Origin: Lumbricus terrestris
Taxonomy: Eukaryota > Annelida > Clitellata > Crassiclitellata > Lumbricidae
Direction: 5' to 3'
Assembly: GCA_949752735.1 (NCBI GenBank)
Contig: OX457040.1
Coordinates: forward strand, 3,947,583 to 4,011,582
Length of the DNA stretch: 64,000 bases
Shown in pieces: positions 10,800-22,563 of the stretch. The number at the start of each line of letters is the position of its first letter. Position 1 is the stretch's first letter. The translations under genes and the position numbers were made by a program. The notes beneath the pieces were generated by a model, which saw nothing but the letters and a program-made list of their open reading frames with translations, ran no database searches and had not been told where the DNA came from.

Positions 10800-11500
10800 A
10801 GCAGAGACTAAAGAGTGAAAAAATATGGACTGAGATTGGAACGTGAAACAATGCGAGTGACAGTACTTTTTGGTTTACTAAAGGTCGAGATGACAGAATA
10901 TCGCTACGTTTGGCGAAAATGAGAAGGACTGGAGCGGCAGGTTAAATAATATGAAAGAGATGTGGTCCTGGGAGGAGAATAGAGTAGCGAAATTCTTGCT
11001 ACATTCAGGTGCAAAAGCAGCACTACTAGGATACAGGTCAGCCAACTCTAGGATCACTGTAGCTTGATTTTATGGACAATCTCTGAACCTCTGAGTCATC
11101 CGGATAATTATATGCACACACGGCAGACAGCACAGAAGAAGAAGAAGACCTATTGAAAGAACACATTGAACACATTAAAAGACATCAAAATCATAATTAT
11201 GTAGGGACTGGAATGCAAAGCCGGGACAGGATGGGAGCGCATTATGCTATCGATCAAGAAATGAAAGAGGAAAGAGAGACTATTAGAATTTGCAGCCAAT
11301 CATGAATTGATAATTTCGAACACCAAATTAAAACAAAAGGACTGTATACTAGATATACTTGGACATCGCCAGGTGGGAACACACAAGCATCGCAGCATTA
11401 AAACAGTACTTTTCAGCCGATTTTGAGTCGGGAGCGCTCCTGAGTAGTAATCATGAAAGGGGTACTATATAAATCTCTATGTTGTGAGTTGCCCTGAAAA
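10800..11500. other. Gene-free interval with LINE-tail remnants
   Basis: About 11130-11147 has a CAGAAGAAGAAGAAG tail preceded by GTCATCCGGATAATTATATG, resembling a LINE 3' end. At 11425-11475 the L2-like/SINE 3' signature GAGTCGGGAGCGCTCCTGAG, then GGTACTATATAAAT, is visible. No gene. Confidence 0.4.
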
Positions 11501-12340
11501 TTTAGGTTTGTGACTGGCATTGCCTCGTCTCACTCACGCTCGATCCCACCCCCACATCCCGGCCCCATCCCGGTCCAACTTCATCCATCAACCCGCCCCC
11601 ACAATACTCACGGAAAAAGAATTTTAACGGTTCGAAGTGAAATAATTAAACACCTGAAAATGGTTTACATAAATATTATAAATAAAATTTTGGGTCAGCG
11701 AATCATTGATGAATCAGTCAAGTAGTGACGTAGTCGTCTTCGCGCATGCGTATCTTCTCAGGGAGGTAAACCCCTACGTAAATTTTAATTTCTTCAATGT
11801 TCAAAAATAACTCCTACATCTTACCTTAATAATTTCGTTGACATAGCCCGACATTTGCCGGAGTTACTGTAAAATATCATGGTTACTTTTTTTAGTGAAT
11901 CACCGTGCACTGGAGTTTTGCCTGTTCTACAGGACAGCTCATAACCAACATCACCAGTGGATTTGTATTTATATAAAACGTCGTATAAAATGCTTTAAAA
12001 GGTGTTTAACATTATTACGTTTTTCTTTTTCCTTCATTACAAACATCAGAGAATGCAATGTCAGATTTCAGCAGCGTTAGTATTCACCGCAGCTAGTAGG
12101 TTATAACGAATCTGAATGATAAGAAAGATCATTGGCAGTCCTCCTGTCTTTCAGGCTATGGTCTGGCACTGCCGTTGAGAAAGCAATGACATTAAATGTT
12201 GATATATTGCAAGTCACTATGTCGGACATGACCTATTTTATTCTATTAGAGACGCTATATGAGTCTACAGAAAAAAATACATTGCAAAACGAGACCGTAT
12301 TGTAGTACTTCAGAAACGTTCTCCCATTCCTTTTTGCTAT
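11501..12340. other. Gene-free interval with M1 and M3 motifs
   Basis: A C-rich patch lies at 11545-11605. M1 (AAAAGGTGTTTAAC) lies at about 11997-12009, some 45 bp after TTTATATAAAAC. A partial M3 (TTCAGGCTATGGTCTGGCAC) lies at 12150-12170. No gene recognised. Confidence 0.4.
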
Positions 12341-12354
12341 GTCAAGACCCGGGC

Positions 12355-12665
12355 TGTAATCAAGGGTATACGGCGTATACTGACCTCCGGGGAAAAGCGG
12401 CAACGCATACTCACCTCTTGAAAACCCGGGTATACGCGGGTAAAAACCAGGGTACACGGGTATACGCGAGTAAACCAGGGTACAGCGGCTCTTTAGATGT
12501 AACTCGGCTGAAATTCGGGACAAATGACTAAAAAAGGTAGTCAGTTTTTTCGGACGAGAAATTGGTGACATATTTACTGAAGATTTCGGCCGGATGACTA
12601 AAGAAAAATGTCGTCAGAAAATTTCGGGCAAAAAATTGTCGGCTTTTCTCCCGGTCAGCGTGTAC
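12355..12665. repeat. GTATACGCG-rich repeat carrying the GACGACC/AGTCATC module
   Basis: Several short words (GGGTATACGGCGTATAC, GGGTATACGCGGGTA, GGGTACACGGGTATACGCG) repeat over 12360-12485. They are followed by ATGACTAAAGAAAAATGTCG plus TCAGAAAATTTCGGGC, the reverse of the unit arrayed at 47634-48545. That array is itself followed by a GTATGCGCTGCATACCCGCG segment, so both belong to one family. Ends and TSD not defined. Confidence 0.6.
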
Positions 12666-12686
12666 TCACCTCAAAATTAACCAGCA

Positions 12687-12880
12687 TGGCCCTTGGCGGC
12701 GTAATGTCGAGAGAGTTCAGAATCCTCCACAAGGTACCTTGTATGGACCTTTGGCAAGTCCTACACTTGCAATTGCTCAGCGATTCGACGTGAAACTCAG
12801 ATAAGTGTCCGCGCTGCTATCGGGAGCGCTTCCGAGTAGTAATTTTGACGGGGCGCTATAGCAAGTGCACAAACATAAAG
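12687..12880 (+). repeat. Diverged SINE copy
   Basis: A decayed head (GGCGGCGTAATGTCGAGAG) is followed by CAAGTCCTACACTTGCAATT, GCTCAGCGATTCGACGTGAA, GTGTCCGCGCTGCTATCGGG and CGGGGCGCTATAGCAAGTGC. Its B box (GAATCCTCCAC) is no longer a match to the consensus. Confidence 0.7.
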
Positions 12881-14730
12881 TAGATTGGACATCTTGCGAC
12901 GTAAAACAAAGTAACTCTAACGTGCTGTTCTTAAGTGCTATTCAAACTACGAATGTCGTTAGACACCTTCAAAATCTTTACCACTTGGACAATAAATTTT
13001 AAAAATGAAGCAATACTTTCATTGACTCTAATATGTGTAGGTGTCTACCATTCAACATACATGTAGGCTTCGAGACACAATCATGATAGGCCACACAAGC
13101 CACTGCTTAAAAGCAGCATCGACAACCAGTTAGTTGTTCAAATTCATCCAAAGCAATAACAATTCGCGCACTCGGTTCTTTGACGTTTCTTGCGTTTATT
13201 GCGCAAAGATGAAATTTCAACGATGATCGTTCGGAAAAAATCCAACAAAAGGATATTTATGAAGAAATTATCGTAGATAATTATATAAATTTCAAACACT
13301 CACAGCTTTTCAGATTCTTAAATCCTGTTGCTTTATCAAATTTGGATATATACAGATAATGCAGTAGGAAATAATGCAACCTCAATACGAATGCTGTCTC
13401 GTCTGGTCTACCATGATGACCTACTTAATCGGCAAATTTCCACCAATGCATTTCTCCTTTCGTTGGAGCCAACACTTAGATAGATACATAAGTTCGGCAG
13501 TTAGATTACAAAGGCAGTGATATCGTTTTCATTCTTTATATGGACGCATCCATAGCTCGAGGGTACGCGCATCCAAAAATAGAATGCGTTGAAATGCGTA
13601 TACGTGCCTTTTACAACATAGAATAGGTATGGTACGTACCTTCGAACTTTGGTTGCATCCATGTACAATCGCCAGGCAAGGTGAGTGATGAATCAAAGAA
13701 GGAGGATGGATATTGCGAAGGAGGGAGGGAGAGACTGCACAGTTAGTGAGATATGAAGTGTGCCTTGATCAGAACCGTTGCTGTGATAGGTCCCTACACA
13801 CGAAATGGCATTCCCCTCTTTTACGGGCTAAGTTGATGCCTGGGTTCTTCCCTGTATAATCTCGTTCTGTCGAAATGTTTCTTTTTCTCCAGGAGCTTCT
13901 GTGATGAAAGCGTTTTATGAACAGTGTTTACTGCGAAAGGTCTATGAATTTTTATATGTAGTCGATACACTCAAGGCTAAGGGCAGAATAATAAAATTCT
14001 TCGTCGATTAATATTATTTATATAACTAATTCCAATCGTTTTGGAGGTGTGGTGAAAGGACCATATCGCTTGCAGTGTTTTTCCACATCTCAGGGTCATT
14101 GAAGTCAACATCACTACATCCTCAAAATTTAATAACATTTTATGAAGACAAAAGCACAACTTGAGAAGTTTTGTATAATGTTTTATTACCAGTTATATTG
14201 AACATCATCAAATATAGATCTGACTATTATAACGCCAGGCGATCGATAATGGAAGCAGCAGATTCAGTGGTAGTCACAATTTCTTTCGTCCATGTCGCTG
14301 GAATCTCAATTTTCTGATGTCTTAAGACACCGCAAAACGGTATGAATTATTTTTATAAATAACGCGCAGGCTTGAAAAACGATCGCTGTGTTCAACTTAC
14401 AGTAATGAACCAACTAATGTCGTTTAATAATTAGCACACAAAAATTAAGGCTCAGGGAAAATCAAGTCGCCACTGGCCGTGATCTGGTAGATTTAGTTCA
14501 AAGTGTCAAGAAAGTAGGAGGGCGAGGTTTGCCATGATAAAGTAGGCCTATCTTTAAAGTTTAAACGCAAAATACTCGTTAAGGTGCAATTTCGCCTTTT
14601 CCCAATGTAGTCCTGGGCAATTATAGGAGAAGTGGTTGAGGTACAGGAGGAAAAGTTACAATACGTATACGGCGCTGCATACATTAAATGTATGTATGTA
14701 TTTAAATTTTAAAGTTTTCAATGCATCAGC
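12881..14730. other. Gene-free interval
   Basis: About 1.85 kb without a recognisable gene or element. One M1-like site (TTTATATAACT, then GGAGGTGTGG at 14043) is present. Short frames here have no similarity I can name. Confidence 0.4.
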
Positions 14731-14759
14731 CAAGTGAATTTTCAGCACGCGTATGTTGC

Positions 14760-14905
14760 TCTTTGCGTGTGTGCTGCGTGTGTGCTTGTATACGAAAGAG
14801 TCTGTAGGCGTGTGCGTGCGTGCGTTTGCGGGTGCGCATATGCTTGTGTGTATGCGTGTGTGTGTGTGTGTGTGTGTGTCTGTGTGTGTGTAGGTGCGTG
14901 TGTGT
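14760..14905. repeat. (GT)n-rich low-complexity tract
   Basis: Imperfect GTGTGC/GTGCGT words pass into a pure (GT)n run near 14856-14880. Cys/Val-rich or Thr/His-rich frames across it are artefacts of the repeat. Confidence 0.85.
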
Positions 14906-14959
14906 ATTCGTTTAGTACTCAGTCTGAAGAACAGCGAGAAATGAAGCAGAAAGCGCACT

Positions 14960-15262
14960 AGATATTTTACGAAGAATATCCGGGAGCTCATTCCAGGTCG
15001 CAGGGCCAACCACTGTGTATAGCGTTGCAGCAGTCCAAGCGTGAAACTACAAACGCATGAACAAGTGTTGAGGCTGTTCTTGTAGTCAAAAAGCGTGAAA
15101 TGACCTTGAACTTTCCAAACTTGGAAGTAACAGCTGCGAGATAGAAGGTAAATGTGCTGCGTAAATGTGAGTTAATGGATAATACTGTTTTATAGTTTGG
15201 TGCTCGTGTTGCAGCGCAAAGGAAGCTCAACGTTAACGCAGGCATGTTTGTAACAGTTGGTG
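14960..15262 (-). pseudogene. L2/CR1-like LINE RT fragment
   Basis: The minus-strand frame 14988-15245 contains YKTVLSINSHLRST, then VISRFLTTRTASTLVHAFVV and SRLDCCNAIHSGWP. This is the conserved 'RSL....A..LVHAFV.SRLDYCN(S)L' block that follows the RT domain in CR1/L2-group LINEs. Another minus frame at 14985-15010 keeps the VGPATWNELPDIL ending, so the fragment spans an internal deletion. Dead copy. Confidence 0.7.
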
Positions 15263-15399
15263 AAGTTTAACAAATAACACATGGCATTTTACACCTTTAA
15301 AAATATGTTTTCACATCCAATAAATCATGGAATTTTACTTTAAATGCAACTTTATGTTGGTACCCCTTCTGCTCAACTCCTTGCAAGTCGAGATCTTCA

Positions 15400-16635
15400 C
15401 ATGTCTTCATCTTCTTCTTCATTGTCCATGGGCTGACAGCCCGTAGGTGTCCACTGCACACTTGACTACTCTCTTCCATGATTTTCTGTCCCGTGCTCGG
15501 TGTGTCAGCTCCTGCGCATTCATCCCACACCACTCTTCTATGTCCTGCAACCATTCTCTGCATGGTCTTCCCCTTCTCCCCGTTCCCTCCATGATTCCCG
15601 TCATTATGCTCTTTATCTTTCTATCATCACTCATTCTTTGGATGTGTCCGAATAGTTTCGGTTTCCTTTTCATTATGGTTTCTATCATATCTGATTTGCT
15701 GTTGAGTCTTCTTCGCACTTCTATGTTAGTTATTTTTTTGTGTCCAGTTGATCTGAAGTATTCTCCTATAACAGTACATTTCAAAAGCTAATGTCCTCTG
15801 CTTGTCCTCCTTTTTTAGTGTCCAGGTTTCGCATGCATACAATGCCGTACTGAATACGCATGTATCTAGTATTCTTTTCTTTATGCCATGCGACATTGTT
15901 TTACTCCTCCATATGTTGTTGAATCCCGCCATTATCCCTTTTGCTTTGTTTATTCTTCTTCTGATCTCCTTCGTGCAGCTGTTATCTGACGTTAGTAGGC
16001 TCCCTAAGTATACGAATTCTGTGACATTTTCGATGATTTCTCCTCTAACCTTGATGTTCTTTTCTATTTCTTCTTTTCCAAATGCCATTGTCTTTATCTT
16101 TCCGATGTTGATTTTCAAGTTTGCCTTTTCGCCCGCTCTATCCAGCAGTTCCACATTCTCTTGAAGTATGTCGAAATTCTCCTCTAGGAGATCTACGTCA
16201 TTCGCAAATCTTAGACTGTTAATTGTTTGTCCTTGCACCGATATTCCCGTCCCGTTGTCCTGTATCTCATCCATTACTCTTTCCAAGTATCCAATGAATT
16301 CAATGGGTGAGACTGGGTCTCCCTGCTTTGTTCCTATACTGATTTTAAACCATTCACCTAGTTCCTTGTCTATCCTTACTGCTGCCTTTGACTGTTCGCC
16401 GGTATTTTGCAAAATTTGCACCAGTTGTTTCCCCACTCCATAGGATCGGGGAGTTGCCCATATTACATTCTGTTTGACCGAGTCGAATGCTTTTTGGAAA
16501 TCTATAAAGCAGTTGTATATAACTCTGTCTTTCCTTTTTGCTTTTTCTGCTATTAGTCTTAACATCAGTATTTGTTGTACGGTACTTCTATCCCTTCTGA
16601 ATCCCTTCACATGTGGATGTCGTATAATCATGATT
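15400..16635 (-). pseudogene. Decayed RTE-like LINE: reverse transcriptase and 3' end
   Basis: Two minus-strand frames together cover the C-terminal half of an RTE-like endonuclease-reverse transcriptase. Frame 15726-16631 (301 residues) begins inside the RT fingers (GFRRDRSTVQQI, residues 10-21). It has YNCFIDFQKAFDSV with the first catalytic Asp (about 39-52), GTKQGDPVSP (100-109) and FANDVDLL (142-149) where FADD is expected. It then has VYLGSLLTSD and a TALYACETWTLKK block. After a frameshift near 15730-15780 the chain continues in 15419-15784 with LFGHIQRMSDDRK and GRRGRPCREWLQDIEEW. The 3' end is near 15402 with a (GAA)n-like tail. The 5' half, including the endonuclease, is missing. 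The mutated catalytic Asp and frameshift make it inactive. Confidence 0.85.
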
Positions 16636-16739
16636 GAGTGGCGTTAACAAAATTATTTATGACTGTTTGTGCAATAAACTCACAGGTGTCTAAAATGGAT
16701 GTCCTTTAAGGGACGTTATTTAACTGTTTCGGTCGTCGA

Positions 16740-16850
16740 TATTCATTCATTCATTCATTCATTCATTCATTCATTTATTATTTGCATTTATATAGCGCAT
16801 CTTCAAGGGAGCTACTCAGAGACGCTCCCAAACCTCAGCGCGGCCAAATA
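16740..16850 (-). repeat. L2-like LINE 3' tail with (ATGA)n
   Basis: A (CATT)n run (16742-16775) is followed by ATTTATATAGCGCATCTTCA then AGCTACTCAGAGACGCTCCC, the minus-strand version of the 3' signature shared by the L2-like LINEs here. Confidence 0.75.
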
Positions 16851-17084
16851 AAACTGTCTTAAGATGAGAGAGGCATGCCTGTGAAGGATTTTTACAAAGA
16901 TAGCGGAGGGTCAGATAAATACCATTTCATGCACAACCGAGACAGCACAGTTCTGCATAGTGGAAGTACAAGCAGAAGGGACAGAGAGCAGACTTTGTTC
17001 AGTCGAACGAAGATATACATGTAATTCATAACTCACCTCCGCGATGTTGAACGTGGTTAATTGCAACCATTCTGAGTTCACTTT

Positions 17085-17152
17085 ACGACTACAGCGTGGA
17101 CATTGCATCGGCGCTATAACAAGTTGGCTACACATACAAACAAACACAGTGT
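17085..17152 (-). repeat. Chimeric SINE remnant
   Basis: ACAGCGTGGACATTGCATCG (minus-strand SINE body) is fused directly to GGCGCTATAACAAGTTGGCT, ACACATACAAACAAAC (plus-strand SINE tail). The two halves are in opposite orientations, which suggests an inversion or two nested pieces. Confidence 0.5.
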
Positions 17153-18424
17153 CGTTAAACTGATACTAATGCTTCAGCAGTCTATCACTGCTACGTGATC
17201 AGATAGTGAACGTGACGTCATTCGATTGTCGTCTCCATTATATTATAATATATTATAATACTGCTCAATGGCTGTTTCACAACGTAGGAATTTCGATATC
17301 CAATTAAATATTATTTGCCATTGAAAAAAAATTCTATGATTAAAATGTGAGTGTAGGAAAATAGAGCATTAGGCCTACAATGTATAACAAACACTTTCAG
17401 TGTCAATGAAAAATGAAAGATTACTACCTTGTCACCTTGTGCCGTCGATTTTTGGAACCCTAGCAACAGAAAGATGGCAACGCATACCTTTTATTGCTGA
17501 ATTTTTAAATGATATATTTCTAGCAGTTTCTCAGAAGTCTAATCACCTGCGCAATTGAATTTTTTTTTTAATTAATAAAATGACTCAATCAAAGTATGAT
17601 AATTATAGACCAATGGCATCACCTATTAGGGGTGTTTAATCCAACCCACATTTATCGCCCTTTGCTTAGTGACATCTAACGTTCGACAGAGACGACGAAG
17701 ACGACTCCACATAAAATATTCACCCGACGAATAATATTTGATTCATTTTTCAATTGCTTACCATCATCTTGTGGTTGTCATGGTCGATGACGTCGACATT
17801 ACGTAATCAAAATCATGTTTAGCGTCATTTATAGGATTTATAACTCCGCCAGATTTCTATTGTTTAACGACATCTTGTGGCATCAAAGTCGATTGGAAAC
17901 AAACGGATCCAATATTTAACGACAGCTTATGACGACAGAGGCCATTGTCGCTCGAAAGAATTATTATTGGGATGAAAATCATTGGTCCTTTACATTCCGC
18001 AGCTCGATAGTTGAGTGGCTACAGCGGATATATAATATTGTCAATCGAAAGATCGGTGTTCAAAATGTGGTTAGCGGTTGGCTGTTCCGTATTCACCCAT
18101 AGACAACCCATGGAGAATGAATTCGCTGATCTACACTGTCGGTGGTAGGATGAGACGGCGAAGGAGAAGACTGACCATTGGCCACTAAACCTCGTGTGTC
18201 GACGCTAAGAAACTACGGAAGTTAATACTTCATTCTCATGGCTGCTTCAGGATTTAATTTTCATTCTCTTGCACCGTGGCACAGAATACACGAGCGACTC
18301 TAATAATGATTGTTTAGCGATGCTGTGTCATAGGAAAGATGGCTTATGCATATCGCTCCTGTTTGCGCAATCTTGTGACAGGAACTCGAATAGTTTATAC
18401 TTTATAGAAATCTATATCATACTA

Positions 18425-19386
18425 CACTGTGTCCGGAAAAAAGGGACCCATTTTGTAAATATGAAAATAAATAGTAAATATTAATCGATTTTCACAAATC
18501 AAACAGCATTTTAATCCTGACATATTTATCTAATATTGGTGAAAATATAAAAGTCCCATTCACAATGATGACGTCAAAATGACGTCATTTGCATCAAAGT
18601 TCATTTAGCCGGCCAGTATGCATGGTTTCGGCTGGTATATTGGCCCTTTGAAAAACGGAAATTCATTTAATTGAACCAGGAGTGAAAATAAATGCAGCTC
18701 ATTACAGGAATTGTCTGTTCCATATAAAATTGATGCCTAATATCCGGGAATACTCGGATTTATAAACAATTCAAAAAGATGATAATTAATCCAGTTCACT
18801 GAGCTCGTTAAACTGTTGACTAAGGAGACTCCAGATTTCATTCCTCCTATAATCTTTTACCGCCAAACGGCCCGAACTTAAAACCAGTTGATTATAAAAT
18901 TTGGAGACTATTGCGGGAGATAATGTACATGACAAGAAAAATAGACATTGAATAACTCCGTGAGCGAATTGTTAATGACTGCATGGGAGAATTTTGATAA
19001 GCTGGTTAATTATCGATGCTGCTGTTGGCTATTAGCGCGACCATTGTGAAGCTTGCGTTGAAGCCGAAGGTGGACACTTTGAGCACAAATTGCAGTATGA
19101 TATAATTCAGATATAAAAATAAAAGTAAACTAACATTTATTATTGATAAATAACATCTTTAAAAAATTGAAATTTTGGCTAATTTTGTGCACTTATCTCT
19201 TAAATTTGAATTTTTATGCAAATGACGTCATTATGACGTCATTATTGAGACTGGAACTTTTATATTTTCACAATTGTTGGACAACATATGTTAGGATAAA
19301 AAGGGTGTATGAATTGTAAAAATCGGTCAATATCTACTATTTATTTTCATATTTACAAAATGGGTCCCTTTTTTCCGGACACAGTG
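18425..19386. mobile_element. Tc1/mariner-type MITE
   Basis: 962 bp, flanked by TA (18423-18424, 19387-19388), with inverted repeats of about 60 bp that are almost identical (outer 20: CACTGTGTCCGGAAAAAAGG). TA target and CACTGTGTCC termini fit the IS630-Tc1-mariner superfamily. Near 18956-19095 it still encodes a broken transposase C-terminus: DHCEACVEAEGGHFEH is readable at about 19040-19090. The same region is better preserved at 61665-61790. It is therefore an internally deleted derivative of an autonomous element. Confidence 0.9.
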
Positions 19387-19559
19387 TAGTTACTGCTGCT
19401 TGACGACGTAATACTCAAAATTCCGTGGTATTTTATTTAATGCTGCTAGGATTTTTTTATTCAAGGTGTTTAATTGTGGCGTTGTACAATAAAATACACC
19501 TCTAAGACGTCACCACCTACACCACCACCACTCTGCAATAATATTATAAGCGCTAATTA

Positions 19560-20850
19560 AACACCTTTGTTAAGAGGTAACAAGACATTAGGCCTATAGT
19601 AATCCTTCACGCGGAATATTTCTCTAAATGCTGCTGCAAATCATAATTTTGGCGAGATGTCTGAGCAAGAATTTCTTAGTAATTTTAACTGAGAAAAAAA
19701 ATTGCTGCTCCATATTTGCCAACTACGCGATTCAGTTAGGAAACGTACACTGACATGCAATGTCGAAGGAAGGATGAAACGGCGAGGGAGAGGACTGGCC
19801 ACTCGTCCGTGCATGTTGGGAGTAGTAAAATAAAGCGACTAATGTTTCGTGCTCTACGTCATCTCCTTTCACGGAAGAACAGAATATTTGAACGAGTATT
19901 TGACTGGTTAATTATTGTTAAAAGCTGATGAAAGATGACTAACAACTGCGTCACGATCCGATCCTGCCTAACGTACTATTGAGGCTGGAACTCGAACAGA
20001 TTTTGCAGTTCAAAGTTATCTTTTAGTTTTTGAATCAAAGTACAAAATGTTTACAAACATTTTCATATTTAGCTTGCATTCTCAGTGCAGAACAAAATGC
20101 AGAGAAACGATGCAATACTAATTTAAAATGTCCTCGTCGATATTTTCTATTATTACGAAGTCTGTCATGATATTACGCAGTAGATGTACATTGCAGAGAT
20201 TAGTATTTATAAACGACTGCGACCATTTTCATTTTCCAAGACAATGTACAACAAAATGCACTGAAGCAATGCCCATTATTATTACAGAATGAGATGTTTA
20301 GTATCAGATTTGTAATAGCGTTGCTGAAAGGAACCGTACAGTCGATATCATAAGCGGATGCATCATAATTATATTGATTGAGACACGATTTGCAATGTTT
20401 AATCAACGTTATACTTATTACGCGAGGAACGAATAGCAATAGTTGAACAATTACAGTCGCGGATTTATAGCTGCTGATATCTCTTATTCTAGGTGTTTAA
20501 TTGTCGACTTGTCCGACTTAAATCAGCAACTCAGTTTTATCTGCCTTGCATCTTTCATCTTCAAGCACAATACATTAGTAGCGACAAGCGATGAATTTTA
20601 AGTTCTTAACTTCTTTCTTTCTCTGTGCAAAAGACATCCGTCGCTTATTGAAATGAAAGTAAATAATTTAGCCCCTCTGATTTTCCGTCAACATTTACGT
20701 CAAAATCAAAATGATTTTCCAGTTTCATACTCAAAATTATCTCATCAACGTTGTTCATTATGCCGTCAATCCCGCACTACATCATGAAAACAGATTTAAA
20801 AAATAACTGCATAATTTTTTAATGATAAAACTGACAGGACAAGCAAAAAA
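19560..20850. other. Old repeat DNA without genes
   Basis: Part of the degenerate ~1 kb repeat tract. It has opposed M1 motifs at 19556 (minus) and 20491 (plus) and M5 near 19760. The plus-strand M1 at 20491 is preceded by GGATTTATAGCTG about 30 bp upstream. No gene. Confidence 0.4.
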
Positions 20851-20857
20851 GTATTAA

Positions 20858-21837
20858 CCCTCGGGCTACCAAGGGGGTGGTGGTTGCCACCTCCCCCCTA
20901 GGTTTTTCGCAAATCAAACGCGTTCCGTCTGGAATAAAATTTTGAAAAAATTGTTAGCTGTAGAGGGTTCATTGGGTCACATTTTGAGGTAAAACTTTTG
21001 ATGATGCCCCCTACCGTTCAAACGTTACACCCGATATACCAAAGGTACCAGGGGTGGATACCACCCCCCCCTAGAATATCGTCTGTAACTTTTCCGCCCT
21101 TTAATATTAAGAGACACAAATTATACCATTCTATAGAGGGAATGTGGGGCTACATTTCCACGCTACTGAGTTGTCTTTTGACAACCGGAAGTGCTCAAAA
21201 TAAATTAAAATATATATAAAGGTGTTTTATTTTCATAAAATTGTCATGTTTTTTCTATTATAACTTATCCATAATTTATTTTTTAATAGAAATAAATTAT
21301 GCCATTCTGTATAGGGCATTTAGGGCTATTTTCTGATACTAAATAATTTGTCTTTTGATGACCGGAAATGCTCAAAATAAATTAAAATGTATGAAAATGT
21401 TGTTTTTTTTTACAACGCAAGCCGAAATGTGTGCGTACACGTTTTTCAGCGGCAAAAACATGTTTTTTTGTTTTGATTTAACATAAAACAGACTTATTAC
21501 TAGTTTTTATAGTTGAATGTTGGACTTTATTATATGTAAACTACTTTTTATATATAAATCATTTATAAAACATACAGTATCTAATATATTCCCTATGCGT
21601 AAGTATACATTTTGTGGAATCGACGGGTACCCATGGTAAAAAATTCATAATTTCGAGGGGCATTCATATTTTCTAAACATAAATATACCGTTTTGTGCAG
21701 AAATGAATGCTGAATCAAATGGTGTATTACAAGTTATGATATCTCAAACCCAACCCAAAATCCAGGGGCGGGGGTGGTAACCACCCCCCCCCCCCTTGAT
21801 AGTCAGTGTTACAAAAAAAAGCTTGGTAGCCTGAGGG
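20858..21837. mobile_element. piggyBac-like MITE, copy B
   Basis: 980 bp between TTAA sites (20854-20857, 21838-21841). Termini are CCCTCGGGCTACCAAGG and CTTGGTAGCCTGAGGG. Its interior is nearly identical to copy A (6495-7471) throughout, including the TTGCCACC subterminal palindrome and CATTCTATAGAGGGAATGTG, so both moved fairly recently. No transposase. Confidence 0.9.
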
Positions 21838-22196
21838 TTAATTACAATTTTTCACGATTTATCGATTAAATAATCGTTAGAGACCGCTGTTATTATGCAA
21901 CTGTAATGTATGACCAAAGCTGTTGATGCTTATTGTAAACTGACTGTATACCTATTAAAGGTGTTTAATTCCACTCTGAGTTTAACGTATGACTTCGAGA
22001 AATCGACGCCACATAATTTCAACAGTACAAAATTCGTTCGCTTATAAATTACTTAGTGGCATCTCTTGGTTGCCATATCTGATGACATCAACATAACCAA
22101 ATTGTGCTAAGCGTCATTGATAGTATTTCTAACAGGACTAGCTTTCAATAGTATGACATCTTATGGTATAAAGAACCGTTAAAGTCGAAGTAATTC

Positions 22197-22563
22197 CAGT
22201 GGAGGCGCAAGGATTTTCGCTTTGAGGAGGCTGGATTTTCGGAAAAAATTTTCCGTTTTCAGTCGCCAAAATTTCTGACAACATTTTTTTTAGTCATCGA
22301 CCAAAATCGGAAGAAAATTTTCCATTTTCGCCGTCAAATTTTCTGACGACCTTTTTTTAGTCATTTGATCGAAAAATCTTCAAAAATATTCCTTTTCCCT
22401 AATCCGCCAAACAGTCTGTCAACCCTCGTGGTTACCTTTACGGTTATTTGGGAGGGGGTTCAATGGGGTAAATCGCCCAAGTATTTCATTTTTGCATGGG
22501 GTAAAAATGGATCGCATTTTTTATGGGGGTTTAGCCCCCTTACCCCCCCTAGCGCCGATACTG
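22197..22563. mobile_element. hAT-type MITE (CAGTGG ends)
   Basis: 367 bp, with a perfect 8-bp duplication AGTAATTC at 22189-22196 and 22564-22571. It begins CAGTGGAGGCGCAAGG and ends CCTAGCGCCGATACTG. The interior carries two copies of the AAATTTTCTGACGACC plus TTTTTTTAGTCAT module (about 22265-22365) and a right part AAAAATGGATCGCATTTTTT, then TTAGCCCCCTTACCCCCCCT. Related right ends occur at 28285-28434, 28741-28882 and 41285-41362. Non-coding. Confidence 0.85.

Larger units (their letters stand above)
5445..10800. repeat. Three diverged tandem copies of a ~1.5 kb unit
   Basis: Blocks recur in the same order. Block one: GGTCATCACTCTGAAA near 5580, 8028 and 9547. Block two: CTACTATTTTGAGGTGTGCA near 5735, 8230 and 9710. 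Block three: TTTTTGAGGTGTGCAAGTGC near 5884, 8418 and 9993. Block four: CGAGACCAAGAAATTGGA-like near 6248, 8760 and 10320. Block five: CCAGGCTTGGGACTGGCACT near 6357, 8866 and 10427. Block six: TATAGAGGTGTGACGACG-like near 7930, 9133 and 10692. The spacing between copies 2 and 3 is about 1.5 kb. Copy 1 to copy 2 is about 2.5 kb because copy 1 carries about 1.3 kb of inserted DNA (6495-7795). No coding capacity is seen. Each unit carries three M1-type motifs. Confidence 0.85.

Noticed and set aside
14656..15009. His/Thr-rich minus-strand protein
   Set aside because: Mostly the (GT)n tract; only its N-terminal end overlaps a LINE relic.
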